Below, piece after piece: positions 29,281 to 38,204 of a stretch of DNA of 64,000 nt (position 1 is the stretch's first letter; each line of letters starts with the position of its first letter). The notes under the pieces were generated by a model. The model was given only the letters and a program-made list of their open reading frames with translations. It was not told the origin of the DNA and did no database searches. The stretch lies in assembly GCA_021740385.1 (NCBI GenBank), contig JAIOZY010000009.1:31396-95395 (forward strand), written 5' to 3'. Made by a program: the position numbers and the translations under genes. This DNA comes from Prolixibacteraceae bacterium. GTDB taxonomy: Bacteria > Bacteroidota > Bacteroidia > Bacteroidales > Prolixibacteraceae.

Positions 29281-29421
29281 ATGAAAGAACGATTTATAAA
29301 AGGACTAATTCAATTTAAGAAAAAGCCTGTTTATCAAAAAAATAAAAAATTGATTGATGGTTTATTTGTGATTTTCCTAATGATTATTACTTACATTATA
29401 GTGTCGATATTTTTATCGTAA
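29281..29421 (+). CDS. Putative 46-residue single-pass membrane protein
   Basis: A complete ORF starting 18 bp after the GH3 stop. It encodes a Lys-rich N-terminal half (KERFIKGLIQFKKKPVYQK) and one hydrophobic helix (LFVIFLMIITYIIVSIFL) reaching the C-terminus. The positive-inside pattern suggests an inner-membrane peptide with a cytoplasmic N-terminus. No family is recognised. Position and orientation fit the PUL operon, but a chance ORF in AT-rich DNA cannot be excluded. Confidence 0.4.
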   Translation: MKERFIKGLIQFKKKPVYQKNKKLIDGLFVIFLMIITYIIVSIFLS

Positions 29422-29674
29422 TGAATAGATATTGAGTTTTTTATTGTTTTATAATCGTTCTGCGCATTGTTGTATGTAAAAATAAAAAGCGTCCTTCATT
29501 TTAGCTAATATACAGAATTCCAGAATTTTAAAAACCTTGAATTTTAAGGTTCAGGAGAATTATGTTTTGTGATGAAGGATGGAAAGCTGAAATATCTATA
29601 AAAAATTGATTTTTAATGTTAAAACGGAACGAGGATAGATAAAGTAAATATTAAAAGTTTTAATTGAATAAAAA
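29422..29674. other. Intergenic region before the MFS-GH94 segment with small repeats
   Basis: 253 bp without a gene. It contains a perfect inverted repeat AACCTT/AAGGTT at 29533-29551 and two GAATTTTAA copies (29523-29531 and 29539-29547). No T-run follows the inverted repeat, so a control site or internal promoter is more likely than a terminator. Confidence 0.4.
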
Positions 29675-30919
29675 ATGAGGAGTAATTTAATACATCAAGA
29701 GTATCAGATATATAAGTCTTATCCTAAAAATATGAGGATACTTTTAATGACAAACCTTTTGTATGCTCTGGTATTACCAATTCTGGAGTTATTTGTAGGG
29801 GCCTATATTTTAAGGCAAACCAGCAATACATCTTATGTGGTTATTTATCAGTTGGCTGTTTATACCGGCATACCATTTACCTTTTTAATTAACGGTTTCC
29901 TGTTACGTTACATAAAAATTGCCCGTTTATACTCGCTGGGCATGATAATGAGCGGGGTGGCAATGACTGTAATGATGATTTTACCCGAACTTAAACTGGC
30001 CGGCATTGCCCTTGTTGGTTTAACCATGGGCACATCGTATGGTTTCTTTTGGTGTAACCGCGATTTTTTAGCCATTTCATCGACCAACGACAGTAACCGA
30101 AATTACTACTTTAGCCTCGAAACGGTATTTTATACCATCACTTTTATTATAATGCCCGCCCTGGCCGGTTTGTTCATTAGTTTGGGCGAATTGAGGGGTT
30201 GGTTTCCGCCGCGTTTTGCATACATCACACTAACTTGTGCTGTTTTTGTGTTAACCGTTATCGCTTCGGTAATGGTGCATCAAGGCAATTTTAAAAATCC
30301 AAAACGCGAGCGTTTCGTCTTCTTCAAATTCCGTCCTGAGTGGTACAAAATGCTTTGGCTCGGATCATTTAAAGGAATTGCCCAGGCTGCCATTTTCTTT
30401 TATCCCATATTGCTCATTTTAACATTTGTGGGTAACGAAGGGTCGTTGGGAGGAATTGTTGCAGTCAGTTCGTTGCTAACTACTGCCTTACTCTATTTTA
30501 TTGGCCGTTTTTCGAAGCCCGAACACCGCATTTACGTATACGGAGCCGGCTTGTTACTTTATTTATTGGGCGGCACTTTTAACACCATATTCTTTTCGGC
30601 AGCAGGTGTGCTTTTGTACCAAATGTGTAGTTCGTTGGCCCGCCCACTGCTCGATGCCGCTTATTTCCCGATACAAATGAATGTAATAGACAAACTTTCT
30701 GAGATTGAAAAACGGGGGAAGTTTGCCTACATTTTCAATCACGAGTTTGGCTTGTATTTCGGACGTTTGGTTGGTTGTATGGTGTTTTTGGTAACTGCTT
30801 ATGTCTTTTCGCCCGAAGCCGCCTTGCGCTATTCACTGCTTATCATAGCAGTTATTCAGGTTTTATCGATACCCATTGCCAAAAACCTTATAAAACTGAT
30901 GAGAAAAATTGATATGTAA
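29675..30919 (+). CDS. MFS-family transporter, likely oligosaccharide permease
   Basis: 414 residues with about 12 transmembrane helices and the general shape of a major facilitator. No family-specific sugar motif can be named with confidence. Its position directly before a cytoplasmic GH94 phosphorylase suggests it brings the disaccharide substrate of that enzyme across the inner membrane (inference from context). A few unusual charged loops occur (FFWCNRDFLAISSTNDSNRN). Confidence 0.82.
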   Translation: MRSNLIHQEYQIYKSYPKNMRILLMTNLLYALVLPILELFVGAYILRQTSNTSYVVIYQLAVYTGIPFTFLINGFLLRYIKIARLYSLGMIMSGVAMTVMMILPELKLAGIALVGLTMGTSYGFFWCNRDFLAISSTNDSNRNYYFSLETVFYTITFIIMPALAGLFISLGELRGWFPPRFAYITLTCAVFVLTVIASVMVHQGNFKNPKRERFVFFKFRPEWYKMLWLGSFKGIAQAAIFFYPILLILTFVGNEGSLGGIVAVSSLLTTALLYFIGRFSKPEHRIYVYGAGLLLYLLGGTFNTIFFSAAGVLLYQMCSSLARPLLDAAYFPIQMNVIDKLSEIEKRGKFAYIFNHEFGLYFGRLVGCMVFLVTAYVFSPEAALRYSLLIIAVIQVLSIPIAKNLIKLMRKIDM

Positions 30920-30960
30920 ATACCTATTCTAAAATAATCGAAATACTAAACCAATAACAA

Positions 30961-33294
30961 ATGCAGAATAAATACGGATATTTTAAAAACGACGGAAAAG
31001 AATTTGTCATTACCAACCCCCAAACGCCTCGGGCATTCGATAACTTTATGTGGAACGATGTGCTTTTCTCGTCGGTACACCAAACCGGCGTTGGCTATAT
31101 CGACTACCAAATTGAGGATACCGAAGCCGTTCAGTTGTTAACCGGGATTGGCCGCATTTGCGATTTTGACGTGTATGGCCGCGATCACCTCATGAGCCGC
31201 CTGGTTTACATACGTGATAACGAAACTGGCCGGTTTTGGAATGCCAACTGGGAACCCGTAAAACGCGAATACCAATTTTTTGAGTGTACTCATGGACTTG
31301 GTTATTCCAAAATTGAATCGAATACCGAAGACATACAATCTTCGTTTCGAATATTTGTACCAAAAGGCAACGACCCTGTTGAACTTTGGTCGCTGGGCTT
31401 TGTGAATACCTCGGATAAAAAACGTGATATTTCGATTTTCCTCTACAACCAGTTTCAGTTTGCCTACAAATGGGGCTTTAACAGCTATGGCGATATGTTT
31501 TTCCGCACCACTTATTTGAGTAAAGAAAACAATGCAATGGTAGCCAACAAGCACCCACATATAACACCACACAATCACCAAACAGCATTTATGGCTCCCG
31601 ATCGCAAAATTGATGGTTTCGATGGTAGCCGTGATGCTTTTATGGGCTTGTACAATGGGCTGAACGAACCGCAGGTAGTGGTTGAAGGTAAGTGCAGAAG
31701 TTCAATAGGTTCGAGTGATGCAACCATTGGGGTTTTGCAATTCAACTTTTTATTGGAGCCTTGGCAACACGAAGCCATCAACATGGTATTGGGCGTTTGC
31801 GATGCTGTTGAAGGCATTGAACCGCTTAAGGCTAAATACCTCTCGACCATTGATAAAGAGTTTGAAAAATTGAATAATTACCACACCAATTTTATCGAAA
31901 ACAACCACTTCGAAACCCCCGACGTGCACCTCAATATGATGCTCAACGTGTGGATGAAGCACCAAGCAGCCTATGGAGCACAATGGTGCCGCTGGGGTTG
32001 GATGGGTTACCGGGATATTGTACAGCATGGTTATGGTGTTTCGTCGTTTAACCCTGCCCGTACCAGGGAGATTTTACGCGAAGCTTTTAAACATCAATAT
32101 TCTAACGGTATGGCTCTGCGTGGTTGGAATCCGGTAGATACCAAGCCTTATTCCGACAGTGCTTTGTGGTTGGTTTTCACTTTAATTTCATACTTGAAAG
32201 AAACGTCCGATTTTGGTTTTCTTTTCGAAATTGTTGAATTCTTTGATGAAGGTTCAGCAACGGTGTTACAGCATATTGAAAGTGCACTGAATTTCCTCGA
32301 AAACAATAAGGGAGAACATGAATTAGTGCTCATTAAATTTGGCGATTGGAACGACTCGCTTACCGCCATTGGTAAAGAAGGCCGTGGCGAGAGCGTATGG
32401 TTGAGTATGGCCTATGCTGAAGCATTGAAGCAAATGATCGGCCTTTTTATTTATCTGAAAGATATGCGGGCAGAAAGTTACCAAACTCGTTACGATAAAA
32501 TTAAAAATGCAATTAACAATTCGGCATGGGACGGTGACTGGTATGTGCGTTGTTTCGACGATAATGGCCGTGCCATTGGTTCGAACCAAAGTAACGAAGG
32601 GAAAATTTTTCTGAATGTACAAAGCTGGTCCATGATAGCTGGTATTGCCGACGAAAAACGTACTCAACAACTAATCGATTCGTCAAACAAAAGGCTAAAA
32701 ACCGATATTGGTTATTTATTGCTGGCACCAACATTTACTGCACCTAATCCTAATGTTGGTCGCATTAGTTGCATGGAACCCGGTATTTGTGAAAACGGAA
32801 CAGTGTATTCACATGTGAATGTGTGGATGATTCTGGGGCTTTTACGTGCCGGACGCATAGATGAAGCATACGAAGCTTTCAAAAGTAACGCCCCTGGTTA
32901 TTATAGCGGGAAGAATGATGATCCTAAACAAAATATGCCGCCCTACATTTATGCAAATGGCTGCTTTGGTCCCGACCACAAAAACAACCCTTTGCAAATG
33001 GAATATACCTGGATAACGGGTTCGGTGGCATGGTATTACAATGTGTTGAGCAAGGAAATGATTGGCGTACAACCCGATTATGAAGGTATCCGTTTCGAGC
33101 CTAAATTGCCCGCAAGTTGGAACAAGGTTTTAGTGAAAAGAATTTTCAGGGGAAAAGAATTCGAAATAAACATTGAAAGAAACAATTTGGTTAAAGAAGT
33201 TACAGTGACTCTTAACGGAAAAATTTGTATGTCAAATTATGTGAAGTACATAAATTGTGTTTCAAAAAACAAAGTCTCGGTTTGTATTCCATAG
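30961..33294 (+). CDS. GH94-family disaccharide phosphorylase (cellobiose phosphorylase-like)
   Basis: 777 residues, no signal peptide, hence cytoplasmic. An N-terminal beta-sandwich (RAFDNFMWNDVLFSSVHQTGVGY) is followed by an (alpha/alpha)6 barrel with the GH94 catalytic block GDWNDSLTAIGKEGRGESVW, whose Asp465 is the expected general acid. C-terminal NPLQMEYTWITGSVAWYYN is also family-typical. GH94 enzymes phosphorolyse beta-glucosides to glucose 1-phosphate plus the acceptor sugar. The length is close to cellobiose and cellobionate phosphorylases, but the acceptor cannot be read. It probably forms a transport-phosphorolysis pair with the MFS protein 41 bp upstream. Confidence 0.88.
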   Translation: MQNKYGYFKNDGKEFVITNPQTPRAFDNFMWNDVLFSSVHQTGVGYIDYQIEDTEAVQLLTGIGRICDFDVYGRDHLMSRLVYIRDNETGRFWNANWEPVKREYQFFECTHGLGYSKIESNTEDIQSSFRIFVPKGNDPVELWSLGFVNTSDKKRDISIFLYNQFQFAYKWGFNSYGDMFFRTTYLSKENNAMVANKHPHITPHNHQTAFMAPDRKIDGFDGSRDAFMGLYNGLNEPQVVVEGKCRSSIGSSDATIGVLQFNFLLEPWQHEAINMVLGVCDAVEGIEPLKAKYLSTIDKEFEKLNNYHTNFIENNHFETPDVHLNMMLNVWMKHQAAYGAQWCRWGWMGYRDIVQHGYGVSSFNPARTREILREAFKHQYSNGMALRGWNPVDTKPYSDSALWLVFTLISYLKETSDFGFLFEIVEFFDEGSATVLQHIESALNFLENNKGEHELVLIKFGDWNDSLTAIGKEGRGESVWLSMAYAEALKQMIGLFIYLKDMRAESYQTRYDKIKNAINNSAWDGDWYVRCFDDNGRAIGSNQSNEGKIFLNVQSWSMIAGIADEKRTQQLIDSSNKRLKTDIGYLLLAPTFTAPNPNVGRISCMEPGICENGTVYSHVNVWMILGLLRAGRIDEAYEAFKSNAPGYYSGKNDDPKQNMPPYIYANGCFGPDHKNNPLQMEYTWITGSVAWYYNVLSKEMIGVQPDYEGIRFEPKLPASWNKVLVKRIFRGKEFEINIERNNLVKEVTVTLNGKICMSNYVKYINCVSKNKVSVCIP

Positions 33295-33359
33295 AAAAAT
33301 GAATAAAAATGGTAAAGATATAGTTTTATTTTTGGTGAATAAGTTTAGTTTTTTCAATT

Positions 33360-33390
33360 TCCCGCTATTTGTTGATAGAGGGAGTTTTTA
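33360..33390 (+). terminator. Intra-PUL terminator-like hairpin between GH94 and GH2
   Basis: TCCCGCTAT (33360-33368) pairs with ATAGAGGGA (33375-33383) with one mismatch and a 6-nt loop, followed by GTTTTTA. It lies about 65 bp past the GH94 stop and may separate transcription of the transporter-phosphorylase part from the GH2 part. Confidence 0.55.
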
Positions 33391-33446
33391 AACTTCAAAA
33401 AATGCTATTTATATGAAGATTTAAATTATAACAAAAATTTATATTC

Positions 33447-35909
33447 ATGAAACGTTTTTTTTCTATTCTTTTAATATTAACCGGTTGCTTAAGATTATTA
33501 CAGGCACAGCAATCCCGTACTTTGACTTTGCTTGATACGGGTTGGAAATTCTCAAAAGGTGATTTCGAAAATGCAAAAAATCTGGGGTTTGACGATAGCA
33601 ACTGGGAAAACGTAACCATTCCGCACGACTGGGCAATTTACGGTCCCTTCGATGTGAACAACGATTTACACGAGGTTGCTATTGAGCAGAACCTCGAAGA
33701 TAAACCCTATATGCAAACCGCGCGCACGGGGGGCTTGCCCTACATTGGCGTGGGTTGGTACCGCACCGCATTCGATGTAAATGATTATGAAAAAGACAGT
33801 AAAAGAGTAAGCCTGCTTTTCGATGGTGCAATGAGCGAAGCACATGTTTTTGTGAATGGTCGTGAAGTCGGATACTGGCCCAATGGCTACAACTCGTTTC
33901 ATTTCGATGTTACTGATTTAATCAACTCCAATGGGAAGAACAACATCCTGGCCGTCAGGCTCGAAAATCTTGAACAGTCATCGCGCTGGTACCCGGGAGC
34001 AGGTTTGTACCGCAATGTTCACCTTATTGTTACCAATAAAATACATGTACCGGTTTGGGGCTCTTACATTACTACACCTTTTGTATCCGATGAATTTGCA
34101 TCAGTGAATCTAAAAACTACCATCGAAAATGTACCCACAGGTAAAAATGTGCAGGTTGTTACAGAAATAATTGATGAAAAAGGTAACCGTGTTGCCGTAA
34201 AAGATAATATACAGAAAATAAACCATGGAAGGCCATTCGAGCAAAACTTTATTGTGAACAAACCGGCTTTATGGTCGCCCGAAACGCCAAGCCTCTACAA
34301 AGCATTTTCAAAAATATATGTCGATAATGAATTGACCGATACTTACACCACCCGATTTGGGATTAGGGACATTAAATACATTGCTGGTAAAGGTTTTTAC
34401 CTGAATGGCAAGCACCGCAAATTCCAAGGAGTTTGCAACCATCACGATTTAGGCCCCTTGGGAGCTGCCATAAACACTGCCGCATTGCGCCGTCAGCTTA
34501 CGATACTAAAGGATATGGGCTGCGATGCCATACGTACCGCCCACAATATGCCTGCCCCCGAGTTGGTAGAGCTTTGCGACGAAATGGGCTTTATGATGAT
34601 GGTGGAATCTTTCGACGAATGGGACATTGCCAAAGTGAAAAACGGCTACCACCGCTTTTTTGAAGAGTGGGCCGAGCGCGATATGGTGAACATGTTGTAC
34701 AATTACCGCAACAACCCGTGCGTGGTAATGTGGAGCATTGGCAACGAAGTGCCAACGCAGTGCAGCCCCGAGGGCTATAAGGTGGCTAAATTCCTACAAG
34801 ATATTTGTCACCGCGAAGATCCAACGCGCCCCGTAACTTGTGGCATGGATCAGGTGACCTGTGTGTTGGGAAACGGCTTTGCGACCATGATCGACATTCC
34901 GGGTTTCAACTACCGCGTACACCGTTACCACGAAGCCTACGAGAGCTTGCCTCAAAATATAATCCTCGGTGCTGAAACCGCGTCAACAATTAGTTCGAGA
35001 GGCGTTTATAAATTCCCGGTTGTTATTAGCAACAATCCAAGATACGAGGATCAACAAATATCATCATACGATTTGGAATACTGCATTTGGTCGAACCTTC
35101 CCGACGAAGATTTTGCCCTTGCCGACGATTACGATTGGACAATCGGGCAATTTGTTTGGACAGGTTTCGATTACCTGGGCGAACCAACTCCCTACAGCTG
35201 GAACGGATGGCCCAACCACAGTTCCATGTTCGGCATTATCGATTTGGCCGGTATCCCCAAAGATCGCTACTTTTTATACCGCAGCCTGTGGAACAAAACC
35301 GACGAAACCCTGCATATTTTGCCCCATTGGAATTGGGAAGGTGCCGGAGTTGATACCGTACCGGTGTTTGTTTATACCAACTACCCCGAGGCCGAACTTT
35401 TTGTAAACGGGAAAAGCTACGGGCGACAAAAGAAAAACGATAAAACCTTGCAGCACCGCTACCGCCTCATGTGGATGGACTTGCTTTACGAAGCCGGCGA
35501 GGTGAAAGTAGTGGCTTACAACGAAAACGGCGATGCCGTGAAAGAAGCATTCATGAAAACTGCCGGAAAACCGCAACGCATTGAACTCATACCCGACCGC
35601 ACCGAGATTACTGCCAACGGGAAAGATTTAGCCTACATCAATGTGCGCATAGTAGACAAAGACGGAAACCTTTGCCCGACCGATCAACGCCTGATCGAAT
35701 TTTCGGTTTCGGGCAATGGCAGTTACCGGGCATCGGCCAATGGCGACCCAACCTGCCTGTATATGTTCCACGAGCGCCGCATGCCCTTGTTCAATGGTCA
35801 GCTAACCGCCATTGTACAATCGGGTAACGAAAGCGGGAAAATCATTTTCGAAGCTAAAGCCAGGGGTGTGAAAAAAGCAAAATTTGAAATAATAACTACA
35901 ACTGATTAG
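33447..35909 (+). CDS. GH2-family beta-glycosidase (beta-galactosidase-like)
   Basis: 820 residues. A signal peptide (cleaved near LQAQ) is followed by a jelly-roll sugar-binding domain (FDDSNWENVTIPHDWAIYGP), an Ig-like domain, a GH2 TIM barrel and C-terminal Ig-like domains (DUF4982-like and a bacterial Ig fold). The acid/base Glu434 sits in WSIGNEVPTQ and the nucleophile Glu510 in ILGAETAST. The 76-residue spacing equals that of LacZ. It acts in the periplasm on beta-galactosyl or related termini; specificity is unresolved. Confidence 0.92.
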   Translation: MKRFFSILLILTGCLRLLQAQQSRTLTLLDTGWKFSKGDFENAKNLGFDDSNWENVTIPHDWAIYGPFDVNNDLHEVAIEQNLEDKPYMQTARTGGLPYIGVGWYRTAFDVNDYEKDSKRVSLLFDGAMSEAHVFVNGREVGYWPNGYNSFHFDVTDLINSNGKNNILAVRLENLEQSSRWYPGAGLYRNVHLIVTNKIHVPVWGSYITTPFVSDEFASVNLKTTIENVPTGKNVQVVTEIIDEKGNRVAVKDNIQKINHGRPFEQNFIVNKPALWSPETPSLYKAFSKIYVDNELTDTYTTRFGIRDIKYIAGKGFYLNGKHRKFQGVCNHHDLGPLGAAINTAALRRQLTILKDMGCDAIRTAHNMPAPELVELCDEMGFMMMVESFDEWDIAKVKNGYHRFFEEWAERDMVNMLYNYRNNPCVVMWSIGNEVPTQCSPEGYKVAKFLQDICHREDPTRPVTCGMDQVTCVLGNGFATMIDIPGFNYRVHRYHEAYESLPQNIILGAETASTISSRGVYKFPVVISNNPRYEDQQISSYDLEYCIWSNLPDEDFALADDYDWTIGQFVWTGFDYLGEPTPYSWNGWPNHSSMFGIIDLAGIPKDRYFLYRSLWNKTDETLHILPHWNWEGAGVDTVPVFVYTNYPEAELFVNGKSYGRQKKNDKTLQHRYRLMWMDLLYEAGEVKVVAYNENGDAVKEAFMKTAGKPQRIELIPDRTEITANGKDLAYINVRIVDKDGNLCPTDQRLIEFSVSGNGSYRASANGDPTCLYMFHERRMPLFNGQLTAIVQSGNESGKIIFEAKARGVKKAKFEIITTTD

Positions 35910-36251
35910 GTTGTAGAAAACGACGTAATGAGTTTACAAAAACCAAAAAATAGTGTTTTGTTAATAATATTTATGTAAATATAACAATAATAATGCGTGG
36001 CAAATAGAAAAAAATATATATAAATAATAATTATAATGATGATTAAATTAAAGAGAGAGGTTTTTTTTTACAAAACCATTGAAGCAATTTTGTTTTTGAT
36101 GTTTTTAATTGTTTGCTGTTTATTGTGTTTAAAATAAGTTAGTTAATGGTTATTAGAGAAACATATAAATATTGAATGTGAAATTCAACAATAATAATAG
36201 AAAGAAAGCCGGTTACGAAAAATGCAGATATTATCTTTGAAGTTTATACGG
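35910..36251. other. AT-rich intergenic region within the PUL
   Basis: About 340 bp of very AT-rich DNA without a credible gene. I see no terminator stem of note. It could carry an internal promoter for the esterase-regulator segment. Confidence 0.4.
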
Positions 36252-38165
36252 ATGAAAACTTTTTGTTTTGTAATATTCCTTTTTATTGTTAGTGCTGCTT
36301 GTACTTATAATGATGTATCGTACACCGATGCTACGCATTACAGTACGGTTTTCGGGCATGAGAAAACCTATCGTATTTACCTGCCTGCCGAATATGAACA
36401 GTCTGAAAAGCAATACCCGGTTGTGTATTATTTTCACGGCTGGGGCGGAAGGCATAACATTGGTGGCCGTTCTAATATCGATTATGATGCTTTGGCGGGT
36501 TTTGCCAACAAATACCAAACAATTTTTGTGCTTTGGGATGGACGTATAGAAGATGACGAACCCCGGCCATACAATGTTGGCAATCATAACGATGTGAAGT
36601 ACACAGTTCAAATGAAAGATTATTTCATTGAACTGCTTGAGCATATCGATGAAACTTATCGCACTATACCCAATAGGGAGAACCGTGGTATTGTTGGCTT
36701 TAGTATGGGTGGTTTTATGTCCTTCTATTTGGCCGGAAAGTTTCACGATAAGGTTTCGGCAGCAGTCAATATTGTGGGGAGTCAGGAATTTTTTATCGGG
36801 TATCCCGACAATCATACCTTATATCCGTTGGCATACACTTTCGACAATTTGCGCGATGTAAAACTCATGTTCCTCAACCGCACCCAATGCCCTATGTCGG
36901 GCTTGAACGACGAGCTTAACACCGCGGCCATATGGTATGGTCAACAGTATTATGAATACCATAAAACCGAAGGCGAACACAACATCGACAACCCGGGTGA
37001 AACAAAAGTATTCGAGTCGGCTGTCAACTTTGTTGCAAGCAGTTTCAAAAATCCGGTTTCGTTAAAACCCAATTGGTCGTATGTTGATATTTATGCCGAT
37101 TTCGATGTGCGGGGCTATTCGGTTAAGAGCAATAAAAACGAACCCGGATTCATATCGCTTAAAAACGTTTCGAAAAATGGTTTTGGAATTTATGCTCAAA
37201 AATGCTTGCCCAATGGGCCGGGACTTAAAAATTGCCGAATCACCATTTCAACCGACTCGATTTACAAGCCTGGTTCGGTGTATAATGTGAAAGTTTTGAA
37301 TATTGAAACGAATGCATTAGAACACAAAACAAAGATTGCCGACAAAAACGGAAAATTGCATTTTGAAATACATGGAAGTGCTTATGAAATAGGTATTTCG
37401 GAACAAACTGACTTGCCAAATTTTTCGGTCACAGCCTACCGTTTAGCTCAAAATAAAAAATATTTATCGGTAAATAAACAGGATGAATTAAGTATAGAGA
37501 TTTTCAACAGGGGCGGGAATGTTGAACCCGGGGATGAAGTGTTTCTAAAGCTTTCGTGTCCCGATGGTTCATTGTACATTAAATCGCCCGGGCAAGAAAT
37601 TTGTTTAATGCCTAATCAGACCAAGTTTACCTCTTTGCCCTTCGAAGTGAATTGCAAGAAGACACCACCAAACGATGGTTCTCCTGCATGGTTGCGCTTG
37701 CCGGTTGAAATAGAATACGGCTCTCAAAAATTCACCGATGTTTTATTAGTGCCTGTGTTTTTCGATGTCCCCGAGTTTGATAACATAAACGTAGACGATG
37801 GCATCAATCTTTTGGTAGGTTATAACGATGCTGTGTTTAATGCTTTTTCCGACGATGTGGTTTATACATCGGGTAATGCCGATGGAAGAATATCGGCCGG
37901 TGAAACAATAATGCTTTTTAACGGCAAGCATCCGCTCCGTTTGTATTGCGATGATCCTTATGTGCTATCCGACGAAGAAATTTTGGTCGATATGATCCTG
38001 AAAGGCGAATGGCCTGATGGGTTCACCAAAAGTTCGGTAGTTAAAATTGCCGATAATTGCCCCCCGGATCACGAAATTGAGTTTCTGGCTCATTACGAAA
38101 CCAAAACCTTTATGCCCATGTACCGTAAGCTTGACTGGGGGAAAGTGAATATTAAAGTACGGTAA
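36252..38165 (+). CDS. CE1-like esterase lipoprotein with C-terminal beta-sandwich region
   Basis: 637 residues from the ATG at 36252, which gives a lipoprotein signal (VSAAC). A start at 36222 would add ten residues before it. The alpha/beta-hydrolase part (about 25-265) shows YYFHGWGG (oxyanion region), Ser151 in GFSMGGF and His243 in GEHNID, like esterase D/feruloyl-esterase-type CE1 proteins. The remaining 370 residues look like beta-rich accessory domains (SVNKQDELSIEIFNRGG, then WLRLPVEIEYGSQKF). Likely role: removing acyl or aromatic esters from the glycan. Substrate unknown. Confidence 0.8.
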   Translation: MKTFCFVIFLFIVSAACTYNDVSYTDATHYSTVFGHEKTYRIYLPAEYEQSEKQYPVVYYFHGWGGRHNIGGRSNIDYDALAGFANKYQTIFVLWDGRIEDDEPRPYNVGNHNDVKYTVQMKDYFIELLEHIDETYRTIPNRENRGIVGFSMGGFMSFYLAGKFHDKVSAAVNIVGSQEFFIGYPDNHTLYPLAYTFDNLRDVKLMFLNRTQCPMSGLNDELNTAAIWYGQQYYEYHKTEGEHNIDNPGETKVFESAVNFVASSFKNPVSLKPNWSYVDIYADFDVRGYSVKSNKNEPGFISLKNVSKNGFGIYAQKCLPNGPGLKNCRITISTDSIYKPGSVYNVKVLNIETNALEHKTKIADKNGKLHFEIHGSAYEIGISEQTDLPNFSVTAYRLAQNKKYLSVNKQDELSIEIFNRGGNVEPGDEVFLKLSCPDGSLYIKSPGQEICLMPNQTKFTSLPFEVNCKKTPPNDGSPAWLRLPVEIEYGSQKFTDVLLVPVFFDVPEFDNINVDDGINLLVGYNDAVFNAFSDDVVYTSGNADGRISAGETIMLFNGKHPLRLYCDDPYVLSDEEILVDMILKGEWPDGFTKSSVVKIADNCPPDHEIEFLAHYETKTFMPMYRKLDWGKVNIKVR

Positions 38166-38204
38166 ATGAGATTTTTAATAGCGATATAAAACCTATAAAG
38201 CATA

